Assembly (NCBI GenBank): GCA_945861155.1
Contig: CAMATN010000034.1
Location: 1 to 40,938, forward strand
Length of the DNA stretch: 40,938 bases
Source of the DNA: Rhizobium sp. Q54
GTDB lineage: Bacteria > Pseudomonadota > Alphaproteobacteria > ATCC43930 > CGMCC-115725
Reading direction: 5' to 3'
The position numbers and the translations under genes were made by a program. The notes under the pieces are model-generated. The model was not told the DNA's origin, did not search any database, and saw only the letters and a list, made by a program, of their open reading frames with translations. This document shows, piece by piece, positions 34,684-40,938 of this stretch; positions within the stretch are counted from its first letter, which is position 1; every line of letters begins with the position of its first letter.

Positions 34684-36974
34684 GCGACGCGACGCGCGTT
34701 TCCTCCGGCCAGATCGGGCGCTCATTGCCGCGCGTCGAAGCGCGCGCCAAGGTCACCGGCGCCGCCGAATACATCCACAATCTGCGCCTGCCCGGGATGC
34801 TCTACGGCAAGATCTGCCGCAGCACCGTGCCGCATGGCCGCATCCTCCGCATCGACGCCAGCGCGGCGGCGGCGATACCCGGCGTCCACCGCATCGTCAC
34901 GGCGGAAGATATCCGCACCGTGATCGCCGAGCCCTATTACGGCCCGGCGTTCCACGACCAGCCGATCCTCGCCGAGGGCAAGGTGCGCCATGTCGGCGAG
35001 CCGGTCGCGGTGGTGCTCGCCACCGACCCGCACATCGCCGAGGAAGCCGCGCAGGCAATCGTGGTCGAGTACGCGCCCCTGCCCGCCGTCTTCGACGAAA
35101 TCGAGGCGATGAATTCGGCGGCGATCGTCCATGACATCCTGAAGCCGGCCGGCACCTTCCCCGATCTGAAGCACCTCGCCGGCCGCAGCGGCACCAATGT
35201 CGCGCTCGATTTCCACCTGCGCCGTGGCGACACCGAGCGCGCCTTCGCCGCGGCCGAGCACATCTTCGAGCACAGCTTCCGCACCCAGCAGGTCATGCAC
35301 ACGCCGTTGGAGCCGCATGTCTCGCTGGCCGATGCCGCTGACGGCGGCGTCACGATCCACAGCGCGACGCAGACCCCCTCCTTTGTGCGGATCGAGATCG
35401 CACGGCTGCTGGGCTGGCCCGAGAACCGGGTGCGGGTCAAGACCGCGTTCCTCGGCGGCGGGTTTGGTGCAAAGGTCTACGTCAAGCTCGAAGCGCTGGC
35501 GGTGGCGCTGTCATTGCTCGCCCGCCGTCCGGTCAAGCTGGCGCTGACGATGGAGGAGCAGTTCTTCACGATCTCGAAGCACGCCAGCACCTTCCGCATC
35601 AAGAGCGCGGTCGACGGGCACGGCCATATCACCGCCCGGCAATGCCAAGTGTTCTACAATGGCGGCGCCTATGCCGATATCGGCCCGCGGGTCGCGCAGA
35701 AATCGGGGTTCACCGCGACCGGACCCTACGACATTCCCAATGTCGCGATCGATTCGTATGAGATCTACACCAACCGCCCGCCAGCCGGCGCGTTGCGCGG
35801 CTTTGGCGTGCCGCAGCTGGTCTGGGCCTATGAGAGCCACACCGATTTGATCGCTCGCGCGCTTGGGCGAGACCCGGTTGAGTTCCGCCGCCGCAACCTG
35901 CTGCGCGACGGCGCGCCGCAGGCCACCGGCACGGTCATGCGCGACGCCGCGATATCGGCGGTGCTCGATCGGCTCGCCGCGCGGCTCGCCTGGGACCAAC
36001 CCTTCGATCGTGGCGCCGGCACCCTGAAACGCGGCCGCGGCCTCGCGATCGGCTTCAAGGCCAGCATCTCGCCGACGACCTCGGTCGCGACCGTCGCGAT
36101 CGCCGCCGACGGCAGCTGCATCCTGTATTGCGGCACGGTCGATATGGGTCAGGGCTCGACCACCGCGATGGCGCAGATCGCCGCCGAAGCACTCGGCATC
36201 GAGGCCGAGGCGGTGCGGGTCGTCGCCCCCGACACCGATGTCACGCCCTACGACATGGGCACGCTGGGCTCGCGCTCGCTGTTCCATATGGGCAACGCGG
36301 TGCGGCTCGCGGCGCAAGACGCGCGCGACAAGCTCGCCGCGCTCGCCGCCGAGACCGGGGTGCCGCCGGGCGCCAATTTGCCGATCTCCGAGCAGTTCCG
36401 CCGCAAATACGGGATGCAGGCCGGCACGATCGTCGGCGCCGGCAGCTATATCCCGGCTTACGCGCCGCCCGACTCCGCCACGGGCCTGACCCCGAACGCC
36501 ACGCCGTTCTGGATGGTCGGCGGCGCCGGCGCCGAAGTTGAAATCGACACCGAGACCGGCCGGGTCCGCGTGCTGCGCCTCGTCAACGTCGCCGATGCCG
36601 GCACCCCAATCAACCCTGGGATCGTCGAAACCCAGCTGACCGGCGCGGCGATCATGCAGCTCGGCTTCACCCTCTTCGAGGAGATGCAGTTTACCGACGG
36701 CCAGCTGCGCAACCCGTCTCTGGCCGAATACAAGATCCCCGGCATCCGCGACATGCCTGACCGGATCGAGGCCGAAACGGTCGATTCGGCGCAACAGAGC
36801 GGCCCCTACGGTGCCAAGGGAGTCGGCGAAACCGGCACGTTCGCGGTGTCGCCGGCGATCGCCAATGCCATCGAAGACGCGGTCGGGGTGCGGATCAGCG
36901 AATTGCCGATCACCGCCGAGGCGGTCTACCGCGCCCTGCGCCGCGCCGCCGGCGACCAGCTGGAAGACCTGTGA
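34680..36974 (+). CDS. molybdenum hydroxylase large subunit (xanthine dehydrogenase family)
   Basis: This 764-residue subunit holds the molybdopterin cytosine-dinucleotide site. Landmarks are IGRSLPRVEARAKVTGAAEY, FLGGGFGAKVY, GALRGFGVPQ, VDMGQGSTTAMAQIAAEALG and the catalytic base E717 in GAKGVGETGTFAV. The active-site loop GALRGFG lacks the AYxCSFR cysteine of true CO dehydrogenase, so this is an aldehyde, aromatic or N-heterocycle hydroxylase of unknown substrate. Xanthine dehydrogenase and 4-hydroxybenzoyl-CoA reductase are relatives. It is translated with the FAD subunit (ATGA overlap); the 2Fe2S gene follows after repeat C2. Confidence 0.93.
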   Translation: MSDATRVSSGQIGRSLPRVEARAKVTGAAEYIHNLRLPGMLYGKICRSTVPHGRILRIDASAAAAIPGVHRIVTAEDIRTVIAEPYYGPAFHDQPILAEGKVRHVGEPVAVVLATDPHIAEEAAQAIVVEYAPLPAVFDEIEAMNSAAIVHDILKPAGTFPDLKHLAGRSGTNVALDFHLRRGDTERAFAAAEHIFEHSFRTQQVMHTPLEPHVSLADAADGGVTIHSATQTPSFVRIEIARLLGWPENRVRVKTAFLGGGFGAKVYVKLEALAVALSLLARRPVKLALTMEEQFFTISKHASTFRIKSAVDGHGHITARQCQVFYNGGAYADIGPRVAQKSGFTATGPYDIPNVAIDSYEIYTNRPPAGALRGFGVPQLVWAYESHTDLIARALGRDPVEFRRRNLLRDGAPQATGTVMRDAAISAVLDRLAARLAWDQPFDRGAGTLKRGRGLAIGFKASISPTTSVATVAIAADGSCILYCGTVDMGQGSTTAMAQIAAEALGIEAEAVRVVAPDTDVTPYDMGTLGSRSLFHMGNAVRLAAQDARDKLAALAAETGVPPGANLPISEQFRRKYGMQAGTIVGAGSYIPAYAPPDSATGLTPNATPFWMVGGAGAEVEIDTETGRVRVLRLVNVADAGTPINPGIVETQLTGAAIMQLGFTLFEEMQFTDGQLRNPSLAEYKIPGIRDMPDRIEAETVDSAQQSGPYGAKGVGETGTFAVSPAIANAIEDAVGVRISELPITAEAVYRALRRAAGDQLEDL

Positions 36975-37060
36975 TGTCATTGCGAGGAGCGCAGCGACGA
37001 CGCAATCTCGACCGGACGAGCGCGAGCGGGACGAGATTGCTTCGCTTCGCTCGCAATGAC
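36975..37060. repeat. palindromic repeat, family C copy 2, inside an operon
   Basis: This 86-bp element begins TGTCATTGCGAGGAGCGC and ends CGCTTCGCTCGCAATGAC. It starts at the base after the large-subunit stop and ends where the GAGGAAAG ribosome site of the 2Fe2S gene begins, so it is essentially the whole gap. In mRNA it would form a stable hairpin between two subunit genes. Confidence 0.9.
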
Positions 37061-37068
37061 GAGGAAAG

Positions 37069-37548
37069 ATGACCGCACCGCGCACGATCCACTTCACCCT
37101 GAACGGCGCCGCCGTCGCGGCGACGGTGATGCCGCATCAGAGCCTCGTCGAGCTGCTGCGCGAGCGCTTCGATCTGTTTGGCGCGCGCGAAAGCTGCGGC
37201 CAGGGGCTGTGCGGTTGCTGCACGGTGCTGGTCGACGGCCGCGCGGTGTCGTCCTGTCTTTACCTCGCCGCGTTTGTCGACGGAGCCGGCGTGACGACCG
37301 TCGAGCATCTCGCGGCGGACGGCGATCTCGATCCGGTGCAGGAAGCCTTCATCGAAACAGGCGCCTTCCAGTGCGGCTTCTGCACCCCGGGCTTTGTGCT
37401 GATGACAAAACAACTGCTCGACGAGATCCCCGACCCGAGCGACGACGACATCCGCCATTATCTCTCGGGCAATCTATGCCGCTGCGGCGCCTATCCCGAG
37501 ATCGTCGCCGCAGTCAAGCTCGCCGCCCGAAGGCAGCGCGGCGCATAG
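37069..37548 (+). CDS. molybdenum hydroxylase 2Fe-2S (small) subunit
   Basis: This 159-residue subunit has two [2Fe-2S] clusters. The plant-ferredoxin-type cluster uses C43, C48, C51 and C63 (ESCGQGLCGCC...SSC). The helical-domain cluster uses C102, C105, C137 and C139 (FQCGFCTPG...NLCRCGAYPE). All eight ligands are present. GAGGAAAG directly precedes the ATG. It completes the three-subunit enzyme with the two upstream genes in the order medium-large-small, as in cox-type operons. No maturation chaperone (CoxD, CoxF or XdhC type) is in the window. Confidence 0.95.
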   Translation: MTAPRTIHFTLNGAAVAATVMPHQSLVELLRERFDLFGARESCGQGLCGCCTVLVDGRAVSSCLYLAAFVDGAGVTTVEHLAADGDLDPVQEAFIETGAFQCGFCTPGFVLMTKQLLDEIPDPSDDDIRHYLSGNLCRCGAYPEIVAAVKLAARRQRGA

Positions 37549-37554
37549 TGGAAT

Positions 37555-37705
37555 TTCACCACGAAGACACGAAGAGCACGAAGACAACCGCCCAATTGTG
37601 TCATCCCGGCGAAAGCCGGGATCTATGTCGACCATGGATACCGGCTTTCGCCGGCATGACAATAGAGGGGACGGGGTCTCCTACTCTTCGTGTCTCCGTG
37701 GTGAA
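37555..37705. repeat. nested inverted repeats: family A copy 3 inside a CCACGAAGACACGAAG-type palindrome
   Basis: The outer arms are TTCACCACGAAGACACGAAG (37555-37574, continuing AG) and CTCTTCGTGTCTCCGTGGTG (37684-37703, continuing AA), matching at 21 of 22 positions. Inside lies family A copy 3 (37599-37661): TGTCATCCCGGCGAAAGCC to GGCTTTCGCCGGCATGACA, around a 9-bp centre. The complex fills the 159-nt gap between the converging 2Fe2S and SMP-30 genes. Confidence 0.9.
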
Positions 37706-37707
37706 CC

Positions 37708-38586
37708 TTAACCCCCGTTGCGGCGGTACCAATGACCCGGCAGGCCCGGCACCGTGACGCGCAGCGAATAGATCGAGGTGCGGGCGGTGAAGAACAGCGT
37801 CTTCATGTCGGGGCCGCCGAAGCACAGATTGGCCGGCACCTCCGGCGTCCTTATCACCCCGAGCTTCTCGCCGCCGGGGGCGAACACCCAGGTGCCGCCC
37901 GGCCCGGTGCAATAGACCCGGCCCTCGACATCGACCTTCATCCCGTCGGGCACGCCCTCTTTCTCGTCCGAGGACATATCGGCGAAGATGCGGCGGCGCA
38001 GCATGTTGCCGTCACTGTCGAGTTCGATCGCATGAATGTACATTGCCTGCCTGGTATTGGCGACGTAAAGCACGCGCTCGTCGGGCGAGAAGGCGAGCCC
38101 GTTCGGATACTCGAAATCGGCGACATGGCTGACCGACCCATCGGGCTTGACCCGGTAGACCGCGGACGGGTCGAGCTCGCGCTCGGGGAGCGGGATTCGC
38201 GACCCCGGATTGGTGAAATAGATGCTGCCGTCCGATTTGCAGACCAGATCGTTGGGCCGGCTGAGGCGCTTCCCCTCGAAGCGGTCCACGACCACCTCGG
38301 ACGAGCCGAATTTTCCATCCGCCGGCCAGCGCGTCAGCCGCCGGTTGCCGCCCTCGCACAGCACGAGACGCCCTTCGATGTCGAATGTCGTACCGTTGCC
38401 CTCGCCGGTGTTCTCGCGCAACAGCTCCGCCGCACCGCCCGGTTTGATCCGATAGAACCGGCTCGCCCGCACGTCGACGTAATAATAGAACCCGTCGGGA
38501 TGGTAGAGCGGCCCTTCGGTGAAAACGAACCCGGTCGCGAGGCGTTCGGCCTCGCCCTGCTCGACGATCTGCGACAGCCCGTTCAT
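37708..38586 (-). CDS. SMP-30/gluconolactonase/LRE family protein
   Basis: This 292-residue six-bladed beta-propeller is a probable metal-dependent lactonase. Metal-ligand segments are FVFTEGPLYHPDG (Glu near residue 24), GKRLSRPNDLVCKSDGSIYF (Asn), FEYPNGLAFSPDERVLYVAN (Asn) and GVPDGMKVDVEGRVYC (Asp). There is no signal peptide. GGGAG lies about 7 nt before the ATG at 38586. It converges on the molybdenum hydroxylase operon and is divergent from nnr. A lactone product of the nearby oxidation pathway is a reasonable but untested substrate. Confidence 0.92.
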   Translation of the reverse strand: MNGLSQIVEQGEAERLATGFVFTEGPLYHPDGFYYYVDVRASRFYRIKPGGAAELLRENTGEGNGTTFDIEGRLVLCEGGNRRLTRWPADGKFGSSEVVVDRFEGKRLSRPNDLVCKSDGSIYFTNPGSRIPLPERELDPSAVYRVKPDGSVSHVADFEYPNGLAFSPDERVLYVANTRQAMYIHAIELDSDGNMLRRRIFADMSSDEKEGVPDGMKVDVEGRVYCTGPGGTWVFAPGGEKLGVIRTPEVPANLCFGGPDMKTLFFTARTSIYSLRVTVPGLPGHWYRRNGG

Positions 38587-38660
38587 GTCTTGCTCCCTCG
38601 CGCTCGCGCCTTGTCGTATCCTAGGGTCCGCTTCGCGCCCTGTCCATTTCGGGAGGTCGG

Positions 38661-40259
38661 ATGACCGATCCGACCGATACCCGTCTGAGCGATTCGTGGC
38701 GGCGGCACGCGCTGCTGTCTCCGCGCGAGATGGGCGAGGCCGATCGGCTGACGATTGCCGGCGGGGTCCCCGGCGCGCTGTTGATGGAGAATGCCGGTCG
38801 GGCGGTCGCCGACGCTCTGACGCGGCGCTGGTCGCGGCGGCCGGCCGTCGTACTGTGCGGGCCCGGCAACAACGGCGGCGACGGGTTTGTCGCGGCGCGG
38901 ATCCTGGCCGAGCGCGGCTGGCCGGTGCGGGTGGCGCTGTTTGGCGAACGAGGGGCGCTCGCCGGCGATGCCGCCGCCGCGGCGGCGCGGTGGCATGGTC
39001 CTGTCGAGCCGCTCGGGGTGGCGAGCCTCGACGGTGCGGCCTTGGTTGTCGACGCGCTGTTCGGGGCGGGGCTGGCGCGTCCGCTCGCCGGGATCGCGCG
39101 CGACGCGATCGCCGCGCTCGATGCCCGGGGTTTGCCGGTGGTCGCGGTGGATGTGCCGAGCGGCGTCGACGGCGCCACCGGCGAGGTCCGCGGCATCGCG
39201 CCGCGCGCGGCGCTGACCGTGACGTTTTTCCGCAAGAAACCGGGTCATCTGCTGCTGCCCGGCAGCGCGCTGTGCGGCGCGACGCTGGTCGCCCCGATCG
39301 GCATCCCGGATTCGGTCCTTGACCGGGTCGCGCCGGATGTAGCGGTCAATCATCCGGAGTGGTGGCAGGCCGCGTTTCCGTGGCCCGGCCGCGACAGCCA
39401 CAAATATACCCGCGGCCATGCGCTGGTCGTCGGCGGCGCGGTGATGACCGGCGCCGGGCGGCTGGCGGCCTGCGCCGCGGCGCGGGTCGGCGCCGGGCTC
39501 GTCACGGTGGCGGCCCCGACGAGCGCGTTCGCGATCTATGCGGCGGCGTTGACCGGTATCATCGTCCAGCCGGTTCCCGGCCCGCCAGAGGGGTCGGACG
39601 GCGGGATCGCGGCGTTCCGCGCCTTGTTGGCCGATGCGCGGCGCAATGCGGCGCTGATCGGGCCCGGCGCCGGAATCTCACCCGCGACCCGGGAGAAAAC
39701 GCTGGCGATCCTCGCGGCGCGCAAGCGGGCGGTGCTTGACGCCGATGCGCTGAGCGTGTTCGCGGACGACCCAACGGTGCTTTTTGCGGCGATCCGGGCG
39801 CCCGATGTCCCCGTGCCGGTGTTGACGCCGCATCAGGGCGAATTCGCGCGGCTGTTCGCCCCCCGCCGCCCAAGGGAGGACCCAACGGCGTTCCCTGGCA
39901 TCGATCCCACCGCCGACAAGCTCGAACGCGCCCGTCGCGCCGCGCGGGCGAGCGGGGCGGTGGTGCTGCTCAAGGGCAGCGACACCGTCATCGCCGCACC
40001 CGACGGCCGCGCCGCGATCAACGAGGGAGCGCCGCCCGAGCTGGCGACCGCGGGGTCGGGCGATGTTCTCGCCGGCATCGTGTTGGGGCTGCTGGCGCAA
40101 GGCATGCCCGCTTTCGAGGCCGCAGCCGCGGCGGTGTGGCTGCACGCCGACGCCGCAGGCCGGCACGGACCCGGTCTCGTCGCCGAGGATCTGGTCACGG
40201 CGCTGCCGTGCGCGTTGGCAGCGCTGAAGACCCGTGCGTTGCGGCCGGCCCCGGCATAG
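38661..40259 (+). CDS. nnr: bifunctional NAD(P)HX epimerase/dehydratase
   Basis: Nnr repairs hydrated NADH and NADPH. The 532-residue product has an N-terminal epimerase domain (about 15-225; LLMENAGRAVADAL, VVLCGPGNNGGDGFVAARIL, VDVPSGVDGATGEV). The C-terminal ribokinase-like dehydratase domain (about 245-525) has HALVVGGAVMTGAGRLAACA, LTPHQGEFARLF, VVLLKGSDTVIA and the catalytic GSGDVLAGIVLGLLAQG. GGGAGG lies 6 nt before the ATG. It is divergent from the SMP-30 gene with 74 nt between starts. In other alphaproteobacteria this gene is often near glnB/glnA; not visible here. Confidence 0.95.
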   Translation: MTDPTDTRLSDSWRRHALLSPREMGEADRLTIAGGVPGALLMENAGRAVADALTRRWSRRPAVVLCGPGNNGGDGFVAARILAERGWPVRVALFGERGALAGDAAAAAARWHGPVEPLGVASLDGAALVVDALFGAGLARPLAGIARDAIAALDARGLPVVAVDVPSGVDGATGEVRGIAPRAALTVTFFRKKPGHLLLPGSALCGATLVAPIGIPDSVLDRVAPDVAVNHPEWWQAAFPWPGRDSHKYTRGHALVVGGAVMTGAGRLAACAAARVGAGLVTVAAPTSAFAIYAAALTGIIVQPVPGPPEGSDGGIAAFRALLADARRNAALIGPGAGISPATREKTLAILAARKRAVLDADALSVFADDPTVLFAAIRAPDVPVPVLTPHQGEFARLFAPRRPREDPTAFPGIDPTADKLERARRAARASGAVVLLKGSDTVIAAPDGRAAINEGAPPELATAGSGDVLAGIVLGLLAQGMPAFEAAAAAVWLHADAAGRHGPGLVAEDLVTALPCALAALKTRALRPAPA

Positions 40260-40295
40260 TCTGTCCATCTCTGCAACAGCCACTCGCGGGCAACC

Positions 40296-40938
40296 ATGAG
40301 CGATCGCGCCCCGTCCGGCTTTCTCGACGGCGTCTTCGACCGCACCCTGGCCAATCTGCGCAGCGCCTGGCGGGAGATCGCCCTCTCGACGCGCGGCGCC
40401 CTCTCCGGCGCGCCGCGCCCCGATCTGCCGGACGACGACCTGACCTGGATGCGCGAGCAGATGTTGAACTGTCTCGACGGGCGGGGCGGCGAGGTGACCG
40501 CGCGGGCGCGCGCGGCCGAATTGGGGCGCAGCTATCTCGCCCTCAACGCCGCCGGGCGCGAGCGCTTTCTGCGTCTCCTCGCAGAGGAATTCGATACCGA
40601 TCACGAGGCGGTCAGCCTGCATTGCGCGGCGCTGACGGCAGCGGCCGAAACAGCCGCGTCGGGCGACCCCGCCGCGCGCAACGCCGCCGCCCGCGCATTG
40701 CGCGCGGCGTTGACGCCGCCGCGCGTCACGTTGCTGCGCCAGTTCAACGCGCTGCCGGAGGGGGTCAAGTTCCTGGTCGATCGACGCGCCGAGCTGATCG
40801 GGTTTGCCGGCGGCGATCCGGCTCTACGCGGCCTTGCCGACGATTTGCGCGATCTGCTCGCCAACTGGTTCGATATCGGCTTTCTGGAATTGCGCCGGAT
40901 CACCTGGGATTCGTCCGCCGCCCTGCTGGAAAAGCTGA
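40296..40938 (+). CDS. malonyl-CoA decarboxylase, N-terminal part (runs off the window)
   Basis: The frame is open from ATG at 40296 to the last base, 214 full codons, without a stop. The sequence matches the helical N-terminal domain of malonyl-CoA decarboxylase: FLDGVFDRTLANLRSAWREI, MLNCLDGRGGEVTARARAAE, LLRQFNALPEGVKFLVDRRA and IGFLELRRITWDSSAALLEK. The enzyme converts malonyl-CoA to acetyl-CoA. The catalytic C-terminal acetyltransferase-like domain would lie beyond the window. It begins 36 nt after nnr on the same strand; no strong ribosome site precedes it. Confidence 0.88.
   Translation, partial: MSDRAPSGFLDGVFDRTLANLRSAWREIALSTRGALSGAPRPDLPDDDLTWMREQMLNCLDGRGGEVTARARAAELGRSYLALNAAGRERFLRLLAEEFDTDHEAVSLHCAALTAAAETAASGDPAARNAAARALRAALTPPRVTLLRQFNALPEGVKFLVDRRAELIGFAGGDPALRGLADDLRDLLANWFDIGFLELRRITWDSSAALLEKL

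Noticed and set aside
34680-36974. Label as aerobic CO dehydrogenase large subunit (coxL)
   Set aside because: The active-site loop is GALRGFG, not the AYxCSFR motif of form I CO dehydrogenase; gene order alone is not enough.
35511-37097. 528-codon minus-strand frame
   Set aside because: Antisense to the molybdenum hydroxylase large subunit and through repeat C2.

Overview
The window reads as high-GC alphaproteobacterial chromosome. The divergent block prfB - mrcA (minus strand) / rne (plus strand) is an arrangement I associate with Alphaproteobacteria. RNase E has an acidic insertion in its S1 domain and ends in a PRRGWWQRL tail, and DUF2244, DUF1194 and Hint-domain beta-repeat proteins point the same way. 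A Rhodospirillales- or Hyphomicrobiales-like host is my best guess; I could not search for a closer placement. No tRNA, rRNA, CRISPR array, transposase or phage gene was seen.

Layout. 1-2.1 kb is sparse accessory DNA: a small cupin, a two-domain EthD-like protein and a 62-codon amidohydrolase remnant. 2.1-12.8 kb is housekeeping: prfB with an intact +1 programmed frameshift site, penicillin-binding protein 1A, RNase E, a periplasmic M48 peptidase with a TPR-like tail, a DsbA/ScsC-like thiol oxidoreductase and a DUF2244 membrane protein. 12.8-17.4 kb holds a cupin, a DUF72 protein, an FkbM methyltransferase fused to an F5/8C (discoidin) domain in visibly lower-GC DNA, and two divergent luciferase-like oxidoreductases. 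17.5-22.9 kb is a 1476-residue beta-helix repeat protein with a C-terminal Hint domain, coupled by a 4-nt stop/start overlap to a MetE-like enzyme. 23-26.2 kb has a DUF1194 vWA-like protein, a tungstate/molybdate-type ABC pair without its ATPase, and a RelE/XRE toxin-antitoxin pair. 26.3-28.8 kb is thrS-infC, where infC appears to start at AUA.

29-38.6 kb is catabolic: a class III CoA-transferase divergent from a crotonase; an HpaB-type flavin hydroxylase beside an NMT1-like binding protein with no signal peptide; a three-subunit molybdenum hydroxylase in the order FAD - Mo - 2Fe2S; and an SMP-30 lactonase. The window ends with the NAD(P)HX repair enzyme Nnr and the first 214 codons of a malonyl-CoA decarboxylase.

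Short palindromic repeats punctuate the intergenic gaps. Three families differ inside but share TGTCAT...ATGACA-type ends. One copy is nested inside a different inverted repeat, one fills the gap between two subunit genes, and two of one family bracket the CoA-transferase/crotonase pair. The strongest observations are the AUA start of infC, the prfB frameshift site, the shared-terminus repeats, the Hint protein coupled to the MetE-like gene, the signal-less binding protein next to the flavin hydroxylase, and the FkbM-discoidin fusion. I did not find a clearly new multi-gene defence or secretion system.
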